A stretch of 64,000 nucleotides of DNA from Sphagnum compactum (taxonomy: Eukaryota; Bryophyta; Sphagnopsida; Sphagnales): positions 7,564,001-7,628,000 of the forward strand of contig OZ234501.1 of assembly GCA_965153455.1 (NCBI GenBank). The letters are read 5' to 3'. A program made the translations under genes and the position numbers. A model generated the notes under the pieces. It had not been told where the DNA came from. It saw nothing but the letters and a program-made list of their open reading frames with translations, and did not search any database. Of the stretch, positions 35,780 to 46,790 are shown piece after piece; within the stretch, counting starts at the first letter, position 1, and every line of letters begins with the position of its first letter.

Positions 35780-36070
35780 TCCAAAGCCACAAAAATTCTT
35801 TAAATTGGTTTTGAAATGAATAAGATATGCCCATTGGAATTAAAAGGGTCACTATTTGGTAATTTGGGCTAATAAAATCAATTTGAGATTTGGAGCTCAA
35901 GATTTTTGGTCATTGTTCTATTTTTTTTTAATTTCAAAAAGATTTAATAATTCTAAGCTTATGCATTCAAAGCCACAAAAATTGTTCAAATTGGTTTTAA
36001 AATGAGAAAGATATGCCCTTGGAATTGAAGGGGTCATTATTTGGTAATTTGGGCTCATAAAATCAAAAAT
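35780..36070 (+). repeat. Local duplication, about 175-bp spacing
   Basis: AAAGCCACAAAAATT, AAATTGGTTTTGAAATGA, AAGATATGCCC and TATTTGGTAATTTGGGCT occur at about 35785 and again at about 35960. Confidence 0.75.
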
Positions 36071-36089
36071 TTAAAGTCATCCCTTTCAA

Positions 36090-36234
36090 AGGATGAGCAA
36101 ACAACTAGTTGCAGAGGTGACAAAAAATCATGAAAAATTCAAATTTAACTGCACACATTATAGATTAAGTTGCATGTGATAGTTAATTGCATCTAGTTGC
36201 AAGCAAGTTGCAAACAACATAATTTCTTTTAGTG
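36090..36234. mobile_element. Right end of another CACTA-type element
   Basis: AATTTCTTTTAGTG ends at 36234 and is followed by ATT. Subterminal CTAGTTGCAAGCAAGTTGCAA motifs precede it. The left end was not found. Confidence 0.5.
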
Positions 36235-37399
36235 ATTGTAGGAATATGACTTTTAGGTGGTGCATCACACTAGGATTATTAATCAAAATGTAGATGGGTC
36301 AAGTTGAAACCCATGCAAAAGTTAACAAAATGTTATTAGAACTAGGTGGCAAGGTGGGTGCAAGAATGAGTGGACCAATATTTGGACTTTTTGAAAAAAA
36401 TTGTAAATTTTTTGTCATTCTAATGACCATATTTGATAGGTAAATTTCATTTTTTCCTACAAGGATTTAGTCTAAGCATGCCAACTTGAATATTTATTTA
36501 TTCTATTTATTAAAATTTCCATAATCAAGAAAAACACAAGAGATATGGACTTTCAAAGTCAAACATTATGGACTAACAATTTTTATATGGACTTTGAAAT
36601 GGTCTAATCATTTATGATGTCTTGGTTAAAAACTTAATTCTAATTAGATAACATATTAAAAAAGTAAGTTTGAAAAGTTTTGCATGATGACATTTGTAAC
36701 ATTTTACCTATATACTTTTAAATAACACAAAAAATAGGGTTTTTTTAAAGTACATAAAATATTAATTTTTTTTTTTTGGGATTATTCTTGTGCACATGTG
36801 TTAAGAAAAGGGACCTCTAAATGGGCTTTAGATTAAATGGAAAATATGCCCAAAAAACTAATGGAAAACCTTGTAATTCATTCTAACCCATAAAAAAAAC
36901 CTTTGTTTTGGATTTTAAAAGTGGTAATTTCTTGTGGGCCATTGGTCCATTCATTTTAGCACCCACCCAGCAAGGGGAAACCAATGAAAAAATGATACCA
37001 AGATGGCATGCTTCAACTTTCTTATGCATCATGCCAATTGAAATGGGGATATTTTAATTAAAGTGGCAACCTAAGGAGGTCACTTCCATTTATTACAAAT
37101 GGCATGCAAAAAAATTGTGAAGTGCAACTTATTGAAAAACACATTTAAGAAAATTCAAATGTAAATAATGTGCCAATAATTCATTTTGAAACTATTTTGA
37201 GAATATGTTAAAATATACCTAACATATGCTAAAAAATTCCATTATTTCATAACATGTTGAAAACATCTTTTTGCTTTAGGTGCTTCCTAAAATATACAAG
37301 GAGTGACCTCCCCAAGAATGACATGCAAGGAGAAAGACTATATCAAAAAGCCAAAGGTCCAAGTGGGAAGTTAACCATTTATTCTAAGTACGGGAAGAT

Positions 37400-38560
37400 A
37401 GTTGAATGAGAATTTTTCTTCATCCAATTCAACACCCAAGATTAGTGCAACATGCCCATGAAAAGTTAAGGCATTTTGGTGTACATCATACCCATAGTTT
37501 ACTATAAGGATAATATTGGTGGTAGGGAATGGACATGGAGGTCCAACAATTCATGGTAAGGTGCATTGTGTGTGATAGGGTTCGAGCTTTTTTTAATGCC
37601 CTTATTCCACAAATGCATCTTTTTCCTATCATGGGCTTGGGCTACCAATGGAGTATAAACTTTGTGAGAATGTTGCCATTGACCATGTGACATAATTGGT
37701 GTGTATTGGTGATGGTGAGAGATTTTCCAAACATATTAAACCCGTGTCATTGATGGAAAAATCTAGTGAAAGAGCTATTTATGCTTTCTTGGATCAAATG
37801 TTGAGTTAATTTGGGGCACCAATTGAAGTGCTCATTGATCAAGGTAGGGATTTTTGGGGAGAGTTTCAAGCATTATGTGAACAATCCTTGATAGGCCATC
37901 CACTAGAAGAAAAACTAGTGTTTGCAACCAAGTTTACAACTAAAAAATGTCGTTTGGAACTAAAAATAGTTACAAAGGACAATTTTTAGTTGCAAGAATT
38001 GGTTGCAAACAACAATTTTTCTTTTAGTGACCACACCACATTGTGTGATCACACGAAAGCAAATGGTTTGGTAAAAAATGTTGTGTAAACAATCTAAAAA
38101 GGTTTGTCAAAATATGGCTTGAAGAAAGGACATTTCGGCAATTAAGACCTCTAATTGCCATGGTTGGCTAGGGGATACTAATTTAGTAAGCAAACATTGC
38201 TTGCTTCTTTCTCATCATATTTCTTTATATTTGGTTGGGAACAAGAACTACTTACATCCATTTGTAGAGAAGTCACAATCTTGGAATTAGATGATCTAAA
38301 TGTGTGGATGTGTGCATAGGGCACAACTTTTCAAGAAAGTCATGCCAATGATTTTAGAAAACATTGCTATTGTTCAACACCAAAATGTGCAATATGCCAC
38401 TATCCATGGAAGAAGGTACTAGCCATATATTCAAAGACATACCCTAGCAGATTGTGTGTACCTTTTGTATAATGCTTACAACATTGGATGTCATAATTGG
38501 ATGTGCTACCCTAAGAGTTTGAGAGGTCTTTCTTTTAATAGTGTTGATTTTACATGTTTG
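37400..38560 (+). pseudogene. Integrase of outer gypsy element, interrupted by a MITE
   Basis: HAHEKLRHFGVHHTHSLL (about 37452) carries the two His of the HHCC zinc module; VRCIVCDRVRAFFNALIPQM carries the two Cys. In the core, the usual first Asp reads Asn (SINFVRMLPL), the second is kept (VLIDQGRDFWGEF), and the HPEADG-type Glu reads Lys (HTKANG). Downstream, RAQLFKKVMPMILENIAIVQ and HTLADCVYLLYN match the C-terminal part of this gypsy group. A 129-bp MITE sits at 37901. The element is catalytically dead. Confidence 0.82.
37901..38029. mobile_element. 129-bp CACTA-type MITE inside integrase
   Basis: The left end CACTAGAAGAAAAACTAGTG and the right end (inverse CACTAAAAGAAAAATTGTTG) are followed on both sides by TTTGCAACC, about 24 of 29 positions identical. 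The flanking triplets are ATC and ACC, a 2-of-3 TSD. Internal TAGTTGCAAG and GTTACAA motifs match the larger element at 24634. Confidence 0.85.
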
Positions 38561-38669
38561 AGACAACATGGTGTGGAAGGATCATGTGAGCAATTGTGCA
38601 CCATGTCATCTTCCACACGTTGATGAGAAAATGAACCCAAAAGTTATAGTGGTGCATGCAAGTTTATAA

Positions 38670-38776
38670 TGTATGTTATGTGGGTATGTCACCAATGCTC
38701 CACTAGTTGGCACATGGGGTGCTTAACACCACCTTTGGAGATGGTTATCAAGGGTGATTGGTAGTGCTCTTGGTGC
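38670..38776 (+). pseudogene. PHD finger at the C-terminus of the outer gypsy Pol
   Basis: CMLCG, then after one frameshift CHQCSTSWHMGCLTPPLE, then GDW-stop-CSWC. All eight ligands of a C4HC3 PHD finger are present in order, with the conserved Trp before the last Cys pair. PHD fingers commonly read the histone H3 tail. Its place after integrase suggests a chromatin-targeting module, comparable in position to the chromodomain of chromoviruses; the targeting role is inference. Confidence 0.78.
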
Positions 38777-39030
38777 ACACATAAATAGGTTGGAGTTACC
38801 TATAGTTAGATTTTTTGAAATAAGGATTTTATAAGGGGGATTTGGAATGTGACTATATTTCACCAAGGATGAAGGGGATTATAATCAAATTACTAATGAT
38901 GATACTCACAATTGCATCTAACCTATTGAGTTCACCACTTGGAAACAAGGTGTCCATTTTTAATTATCCCTTATTACATATTCTAAACCTACATAGGTTT
39001 TATTATATGGTTCATAAAGACCTTATCCCT

Positions 39031-39041
39031 AAATAGGGGGG
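39031..39041 (+). other. Polypurine tract of outer gypsy element
   Basis: AAATAGGGGGG directly precedes TGATTGTGTGTG, a plausible 3' LTR start, about 250 bp after the PHD finger. Confidence 0.55.
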
Positions 39042-39109
39042 TGATTGTGTGTGTGTGTGCTTGTTTAGTAGGATTATTATGACATGTTGACATCTATAAA
39101 TGTAGGTGC

Positions 39110-39480
39110 CTAAATAGGATAATGCACAACAATAGCTTATATTTTAAATAGCCCATAACCAAGTAGGCCTTTAGGTGGTCTTTAGCTAGTTTATAGGTAA
39201 CCCATAGATAGGTCTTATGTAGCTTCCTAAGTAAGTCCTAGGTATCCCCTAACCTAGGTAAACCCCTTGGTAGGCCCTAGATAATCTTTATATAGATCCT
39301 TAAGTAACATTTAAGTAAGCCTCCAGGTAAGCTTTATGTAACCCCCCATGTAACTTTCATCATCCCTATCTTATGTAAGTACATAGCCCATAAGGAGATA
39401 GGTACCCCATGGGTGGGGGAGTAGGTAGGCTATAGTTAGGCCCTAGCTTCATTAACACCTATCTAGGTTGTTTCCTAATC
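39110..39480 (+). repeat. CCTAAGTA/TAGGTA-rich array
   Basis: Irregular repeats of TAGGTGG, TAAGTCCTAGG, ATAGGTCTTATGTAG and AACCTAGGTAAACC, akin to 11500-11850. Confidence 0.65.
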
Positions 39481-39499
39481 TATGTCACAATAACCTAAA

Positions 39500-41080
39500 C
39501 TTAGGTGAATTGTAGTGTAGTTAAACCAAAACAAACTATGGGGATCACTTTTAGGAGTTCGTTTTTAGCTTTAAAAAGTGATCCTCACTTTGATGAACTT
39601 AAAGGGATAGGTCACAGGACGATGATTGAATACAGCGAGACCAAAGTTAGGTCCAAAGCAAGGATTATTTTAAAGGATAACTTCATTATGTGATGAGCTA
39701 AGCTGCTTCACTTATTATAATAATCACTCAAAAAAAAAATTCCCTTCATTGTAAGTTTCGCAGGGATCAATTGCTTTTTCAAATGCATGAAAATAAAACA
39801 TTGTAAGGTCTAGCAAATACTTTTACAAAGTTCTAGCAGTTTTTTTGTGCAAATTTTTGCCAAAAGGCCAAAATGAAAATGGGGCCACAAATTGCAAACC
39901 AGGAAAAAATCTGAAAAAAGTGGGTCCATTTGTCAAATCCATCCTAACCGTTCTTAGGCAGTAGTAGCTAGTGCTCCACCTTAGATTTCTTGGCGTCACC
40001 CCAACTATCCACCATAGATGGTTGGGGATGGAGGAGCCAAATGCTTCTCTCCAAACAAAGGGGTTCACATTGGAATTTGAGGTAGTTAGTGCTATTAAAT
40101 GCATTCATTAAGGGTTGAGATTAACTACCTAATAGATAATTATATGCAGACAGTAGCTTATATTCAAGAACCGAAGAACACTAAAGAGTAGTGACTCTCC
40201 ATCCTAAGTATTAATTGCCCAGGGAATGATCTCAACACAAATTTTGCACTTGCTTTTTGGTGGGTGCCTGTTGCATCGTGGTCTTTCAAAATAGGCCCAA
40301 TGGGGTGTTTTCTAAGTGCTCATGAATGAATAGATTATGAATAGATGATGATTGAACTTCGTTAATAAATGGCAAACCAAGTGAATCATTATGTGAAACA
40401 TTACATGCTTGTTATAGAGAGTTTTATATAGTTTTCACATTCTTTGATTTATATGGGTTCATTGGATGTCAGATGTAACAAAATATAAACCTGTGACTAG
40501 TAGTTTAGAGCGGGAAAGATAGGATAAAACACCAAATGTATGTATGTATGTATGAATTATGTTATGAATTATCTGTAACACACATCATGTCTAACTTGCA
40601 TAATCATGTATGACCTGGAGGGCAACCATAACACCTTGGGTTAATCATGAACACTTCAGATCAACTTACATACCAACAAGTGCTTGACATGCTAACATGG
40701 TAACATAAATGATTATTTATCATTGATTTTGGTCTTCTGATGTGACCATTCACATGTTCCATTACCTTAATAATGGAATGCAGTGGGTGAGACTCCAGTA
40801 TAAAAGTTCAATGTTCACCCAGAATACTCCAAAATCCACCGAAATAATCACAAGGGTACACAAAAGCAGATTCAGAACTGTCATGGATCTTAGGGTTCAG
40901 GCTTGAGGTCATTGAACGTGGCTTTTACCAATAAAACTGCCACCCATTCATATGAGATCAATTACCAACCCACCCATTTGAGATCTATAACCAACCCACC
41001 CGGTGTGAGTATGAATTATCAACCCCAATCCCCACACTCATTGAAAAGCAGTTGCTCTCTTGGAAACATGAGCTTCCAAA
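39500..41080. other. No gene seen downstream of the receptor kinase
   Basis: A hairpin (GGATCACTTTT with AAAAGTGATCC, 39541-39587) lies in a 63-codon plus-strand frame (39505-39693, non-ATG start) that I do not recognise. A short duplication (ACCAACCCACCC, 40960-41000) is also present. Otherwise there are only short frames. Confidence 0.4.
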
Positions 41081-41095
41081 AATTGAGACGTTGGC

Positions 41096-41101
41096 TTTAT
41101 T
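41096..41101 (-). terminator. Candidate polyadenylation signal of the receptor kinase
   Basis: AATAAA on the minus strand, about 290 bp past the stop codon. Confidence 0.4.
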
Positions 41102-41390
41102 GCACCAATTAGAGAAGAAAATGCAGCACTTGAATTGTAGTAATCTGAGCACTGCTGAAAAATAACAGTTCCACACCTAGGAAAAAACTCTTGGAACCTG
41201 AATTGATTAGTGAATGTCCATGACAGCACTGGTAAAAATTTGTGTCTTCCTTCATAAAGAGAAGACAGGTAGAAGAATGGCAGCAGTTCACTCAGACTCC
41301 ACAAAGAAGAAATGTGCAGCCCTCTAATCAAAGAGTAAAAACCACAATGTTTGGCTGCCAAAAAAATCAATATAGCATATTCATCCTAGC

Positions 41391-44300
41391 TCAGACAGGT
41401 GATGTATTTGCAGTTGGGTCTGATGAGGAAGTAGCTGGCAGTTCTGGAGCTACCCGGCAACCTTCGAGCATGAAAACTACCTCTGTCATTGATGGTCTGT
41501 CAGGTGGATCTGGGGCAGTGCATAAAAGAGCAACCTTGATGGCAAGTAGGAACTCCTCCCACTCAGAGGATTCAGGGTCAAGGTCGAGCAAATTGGGGTC
41601 AAAAAGCTCTGATACCTGTCCAGCTTGTAGCTGCCTTTTCACCCACTTCACAATGTCCTCATCATGCGTTGTGAACATCCCTGGTCTTCGTCCAGTCAGA
41701 AGCTCCAGTAACACGATTCCAAAACTGTACACATCTGCCTCTCTTGTCAGTTGTCCAGAGTTGTTCAACGCCTCTGGTGATACATAACCTCGTGAACCAC
41801 CAACTGGGGTCGAGGAAGATGATGGGTCTGTTGTTGGAGTGCCGGTGGAGAATCGTTCAAAACCAAAACCAGAGAGATGGGCTTCAAAATCTGCATCAAA
41901 CTGCACATTGTTGGGCTTCACATCCCCATGGACAATTGGCGGGTCACACTGAGTGTGCAGAAATGATAGTCCTCGAGCTACCCCAAGTGCAATCAGGTGT
42001 CGCATTGGCCAATTTAGAACATGGCCTGCATCTTGTTGTGTAGCCTCTTGCAAAAGAGAGGCAAGGTTACCATTGGGCATGTAGTCATAGATCAGAAGTC
42101 GTACATCCCCATGAGCATAATATCCCCGTAACACTGTCAAATTCCGGTGCTTCACTTTTCCAAGCATCTCCGCTTCTGCTTTGAAAACCTCATCTTGCAC
42201 AGCTCCATCAGGCAACCTTCGCACTGAAAGCACTGTTCCATCCTAGAGGAAACAGAACCAGGGACAAAAAAACAAGCAGCCAGAGATTTAGCAATTGAAC
42301 CTTAAGGCAATAGTTTTAAGAAGAATGACACACTAGCACAAGCAAATGCCTTGTGAAAGAGTTTAGGGTTTGGACAAGGAAGGAATGCCACCACTGTGGC
42401 AAATTGAGGAGCACCTGGAGAATGGCTTTGAATACAATTCCATGGCTTGTCCGACTCAACACATGGTCTTCATTGAATTGGCCAGTAGCCTCCTGGATGT
42501 TGGCAAGAGTGATTGGGTCATGGAACATCACAAGTTTAGCATCTGGGGATCCAGGTCCTCCTGCATACTGCTTAGCTTGCATCTTCTTCCACCATAAGCA
42601 TGGCCCCAGACAGAGGCAGCAAAGAGTGAGAAGAAGAAGAAGAGCTGCCATTCCTCCTGCTCCTCCGACAGCAATTCCAGTAATTGCCCATTTGCTCAGG
42701 CTCCTGGTCTTCATGTGGTGATGAGCCTGATTTGGTGGTGCACTGGCATTGCTACTACTCCCTCCAGTGCCATTGCAAACCTGATTAAGAAGAGGAGGTC
42801 CACAGAGTGATGGGTTGCCTGCAAAGGATGAGGCATTGAACTGTGTAGCAAGAGAAGCAGGGATGGAGCCCTGCAGATGATTGTAAGAGATGTTGAAAGC
42901 CATCAAGCTCTTTGAGACACCAAGAGATGCTGGAATCGGTCCTGTAAGCTGGTTCTCAGAAAGATCGAGTGCCTGCAGTGAACTCACATTGCCTAGCCAT
43001 GGTGGTATATGCCCCTCCAAAGAATTTTCCTGAAGAAAAAGCTCCTGTAGATACCTCAACTCTGCGACTCCCGATGGTATTACTCCTGTCAAATTGTTTC
43101 TGTGAAGATCAAGGTAGGTTAGCATTGTGCAGTTCCCCAGTGACTCAGGAATGCTACCCGAGAGTTGGTTTGCGCCCAAGTCAAGCACCTGGAGATAAGA
43201 AGATGAATTAGCCTTGCAGCCAATGTTGGCTGGGATTTCACCAGAAAGGAAATTGTTTGCCAGTGAAAGTACCACCAACCGAGCAGGAAGTCCACTGGCA
43301 AGATCTGCTGGAATTGATCCATTCAGTGCATTGTCACTTAGAGACAAAACCTCAAGTCCAGAGGCAGCAGCAAACCCGAGTGGAATGCCACCACTCAGAG
43401 TATTTTGTGAAAGAGAAAGAGATTCAAGGTTGGAAAGCTGGGTTGCATATGCTGGTGGAATACTGCCCGAGAATCTCTGACCACTAAGATTCAGGGTTTG
43501 CAAGCTCACACAGTTTGCAAGTTCGGGTGGTAACATCCCAGAGAGATGGTTTGCACTCAGATCCAGTACTTGCAAATTTTGGAGAGTGCTGAGAGAAAGG
43601 GGAATACTACCAGAGAGATTGTTTGCACTCAGATCCAGAACTTGCAGCTGAGAACATTGGGAAAGAGTTCCAGGTATCTCACCTGTCAGGTTATTGAAAG
43701 AGAGAACAAGGGAAGTAAGTCTTTGCAGAAACCCAAGTTCAGAGGGGATGGATCCAGAAAAGAGATTTTGGTTGAGAGAGAGAATCTGAAGATATGGCAA
43801 GGTTCCAAGCTCCCCTGGAATTGCACCTGAGAGTTGGTTGGAAGAAAGGACAAGAACCCGCAACTCGATCAGCTGGCTCAAACTTGCAGGGATAACGGAA
43901 TTGAAGCGGTTCGAACCTAGATCTAGAATCTGCAGGCTCCTCAGGCTGCTGATCACATGAATCATATTCGAAGAGCCCAAGTCAGTGTCAATGCTTCCAG
44001 ACAACAGATTGTGAGAAAGGTTTAGCTTTTGTAGCTTGACAAGGTTGGCAAGTGCGGCAGGAATGGCGCCTGAAAGGAAGTTGTGTGCAAACCCTAACTC
44101 TTGTAGTGAGGAAACATTCCCCAGCTGCCAAGGAAGAGAGCCAGTCAGATTGTTGTTTCCTAATTCCAACACTTGAAGGTTTGTGAAATTGCTGAAGATC
44201 ACACCCGGTATTGATCCCATGAAGAGATTGTCTTGGAGCTCCAAAAACTGCAATTTCGTCATATTGCTGAGCTCTACAGGGATGAAACCTTGGAATTGGT

Positions 44301-45212
44301 TACTGCTCAGAAGCAAAGACTGGAGATTCGACAGTTGGCCTAGCTCAGCTCCTGGAAGATTTCCAGACAACAGATTGCTTCCAAGGGACAGATACCCAAG
44401 GCTGGAACAAGCAGAAATCTCCTTGGGAATGCCACCGGAGAGCGAGTTGCTAGACAAGTCCAGCAGGCGAAGGGAAACTAGATTGCCAATCTCAGCTGGT
44501 ATGTTTCCTGTCAGCTTGTTGTTTGCAAGATCCAGAGTTTGCAGCTGAGTTGCTCCTACGAGAAGCGCCTGCGGGATGGTCCCAGAAAACTGATTGTCAA
44601 ATAAGTAGAGTGCATGCAAGCTGGAGCAATTGCCTAGCGATGCAGGTATGTTGCCATTCAACTGGTTGCCATGAAGACTTAGCCTCCTGAGTTCATCCAA
44701 GTTGCCCACCTCCACTGCATCACACACAAAGGAACCAAACCTCATGGGTCTTAGAGTAGCTCTTGCAGCTCAAACTTGACAAGCTGTGAAGTCCTCTCTG
44801 GGAGAGAGAGACAGGGACAGAGACAGAGACAGAGAGCACAAGCTGGGTTGCAGCTAGCAGACCTACCTGCAAGGGGACCTTGTAACCCAGCTTCTTCGAG
44901 GCCAAGTTCCGTGACACGACTACCGGAGCTGCTGCAAGTGACGCCGCGCCAGTTGCAGGGAGCGTCGAGAGTGGCATTGGACCAGTTGGCAAGAACTCCC
45001 AGTGGATCGATCAATGCGGCTTTGGTAGCTAGCAAGGCTGCGATATCCGTTTGTGTGCTCGACGTCCCCCCCGCGCCTGCGACGACGCTAAGCTTGGAAC
45101 AAGCTTCTACAGCAAGTGCGAGGTGGAAAAGAAGCTCTAATGCGGCCCAGGCGCGTAGCTGCTGCTGCTGGGCAGCAGCTCGACTGGCGAACCTCATCCC
45201 CCAGCTGCCCAT
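41391..45212 (-). CDS. LRR receptor-like pseudokinase, MUSTACHES/MUL-like
   Basis: There are three exons on the minus strand: 45212-44867, 44714-42415 and 42242-41391; introns are GTAGGT...GCAG (phase 1) and GTGCTC...CTAG (phase 0). The product is 1165 residues. The start is ATG 45212; the frame is open further up but lacks another ATG. In order: a hydrophobic leader (ALELLFHLALAV), an LRRNT module with CNWRGVTC, about 25 LRRs (residues about 115-760), one membrane span (AITGIAVGGAGGMAALLLLL, about 790-815), and a kinase-like domain (about 855-1150). The kinase core is degenerate: SRTSHGIVF lacks the Gly-rich loop, the beta-3 Lys reads Arg (LSVRRL), HRD reads HGD, and DFG reads GFG (SGFGFERF). 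It is therefore probably a signalling scaffold at the plasma membrane. VLNWPMRHLIALG and DPESSEWEEFLL are hallmarks of the Arabidopsis MUSTACHES and MUSTACHES-LIKE group, known from stomatal guard-cell patterning. Frames and splice sites are intact. Orthology is inferred from memory of the family. Confidence 0.92.
44715..44866 (-). other. Intron 1 of the receptor kinase with GACAGA microsatellite
   Basis: 152 bp between GTAGGT and GTGATGCAG, containing GAGACAGGGACAGAGACAGA on the plus strand. It splits the gene just before the first full LRR. Confidence 0.85.
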
Positions 45213-46070
45213 TATATTAAAACCATCACTAGCTTGCTCTCGCCGATATTCATGCGACTTCTGCTGCTGGCTCTTCAAGTAGCAGCAATGACAGCTTCTT
45301 CATTACTGAAGCTCTTTTCAAAACTTGGAGCTGATGATCTGCAGCTAGCTGGCTACTCACAACGCCCGTCGTGATCACTAGCTCTTGCTCCAGCAGCTAG
45401 CTAGCTGCATTCAAGCTGTTCAGTCAGAATTACTACGAGACCGATGCTCATGCGCGCGCGGCCGCACTACATGAGCTATAACGTCCCGCGAGCTGATGAT
45501 CTCTAGTGTACTCCCTGTTCTTCTTCTTCTTCATCTGTTCGTCTAATGCCCGATCGAGAGCAGCAGCTAGATAATCACATTCATCGGAACCTCGCGTCTC
45601 TCAGTACCGAGCTCTGTAGTACTACATCGGTCGAGTTCCCGCCCTCTTCTCACCACCGCACTCACTCATACACCAACCAAGATCAGCTAGCTTCTTGTTC
45701 CAAGCTTTGCACAAGCTGATCAGCTCACAATCAACAGCAGTTGCAGGCTAAATAATGCAGCGCCGGTGATATTCTCACGAGCTTAACCCAAAATCCAAAA
45801 TCCGCCTCTAGCTAGCTAGCGACTAATTGCTGACGACAAATACAAATAACAATCTGCAGCAGCTCCTGCATAGCCAACAATTCCCAAAATTAATGAAGAA
45901 AAGATCAATGGCAGCTTCGAGCTTCTTAAGCGGCGTGTACTGCAGGACCTAGGTAGCTAAAATAGCTCGAATGAAGCCTGGAGATTCTGCACCTGCAGCA
46001 AATGTCCGATCCTAAGCTGACATCAGTAGCAGCAGCAGCTTCTTGAAGGTACAGCCGAACGCAACACAAA
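45213..46070 (-). promoter_or_regulatory. CpG-rich 5' flank and leader of the receptor kinase
   Basis: Composition changes sharply: abundant CpG (GCGCGCGCGGCCGC at about 45451), many AGCTAGCTAGC units, and a TTCTTCTTCTTCTTC run at about 45519. This is the expected promoter/5' UTR position. No TATA box is certain. Confidence 0.55.
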
Positions 46071-46089
46071 TAGATTGAGATGCGTAGTA

Positions 46090-46790
46090 CTCTGTGTTTT
46101 GTTTTGTGTTTTTTCGCAATTTTGTGGTATAGCCAAAGTGGTGGCGATCCTCAGAAAGATTAAGCCAGATTTGGCTAACAAGCTAAATATGAAAGTAAAA
46201 TTTAAAATCATTTTTCTATATTTTTGGCTACCTGCTTGAACCAGGTAGAGAACTATGGCGATTTTTCTTATTATGGCTATTGAAAATCTAAAAAACCACT
46301 TGAATTTAACACTTTTTTTAGCACTACTAGGCTACTAGCAGCCTGCTGGTTAAGTCTATTTGTCGTTAGTTTGTCGAAACCTAGCAGCTGCTGCACCGCC
46401 GGCATATAAGCGGCAAGCGATAAGCTCGGTTTGGAGACAGCAAGCAAACAAGCTCCAGCAGACATGACTGCAATCATCTCCACCAAGACTCATGAGTCGA
46501 ACCGGCTTTCTATTTTTCTGGCTAAATTAAGCGATTTGGAAAAAATAAATTTCAAAATGGCTACATATATGTATTTTTGGGGATTTTTCTAGTTGCCACA
46601 TTTCTACTGTTGTTTTTTTGTTCCGGGGCAATGTCACCAGATTTCTCTATTGGGTTCCTAGCATGTAGTCAAAAATGTAGAGGAATCTTAAACTTTTTTA
46701 CTTTCATATCCTTCTTATAGCCAAATTTGGCTAAACTGTGTTATGAATAATCGCCAGTTCAACTACATCACAAATTATGGAAAAAAAATA
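46090..46790. mobile_element. About 700-bp TIR-family element with GC-rich passenger
   Basis: The left end (TTTTTTCGCAATTTTGTGG, TAGCCA, GGCGATCCTC, then AAGCCAGATTTGGCT) and the right end (inverse TTTTTTTTCCATAATTTGTG, TAGTTGAACTGGCGATTATTC, AGCCAAATTTGGCT) form imperfect TIRs of about 65 bp. The middle (46340-46505) is CpG-rich and unlike the family interior at 10790-11270. Confidence 0.7.

Larger units (their letters stand above)
13200..39041 (+). mobile_element. Outer Ty3/gypsy retrotransposon with PHD finger, decayed and interrupted
   Basis: Plus-strand gag, protease, RT, RNase H, integrase and PHD remnants lie in canonical gypsy order. They are split by the minus-strand gypsy element at 21483-35462: RNase H ends near 21110 and integrase resumes near 37400. 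At the 3' end AAATAGGGGGG (39031-39041) is a polypurine tract directly before TGATTGTG, a plausible 3' LTR start. Stops and frameshifts are frequent throughout. LTR pairing was not established, so the outer limits are approximate. Confidence 0.75.

Noticed and set aside
42969-44548. Several plus-strand frames of 76-121 codons
   Set aside because: They are shadows of the LRR exon on the minus strand.
44776-45282. Plus-strand 168-codon frame
   Set aside because: It overlaps the receptor kinase's first exon and promoter in antisense; GC-rich DNA leaves frames open by chance.
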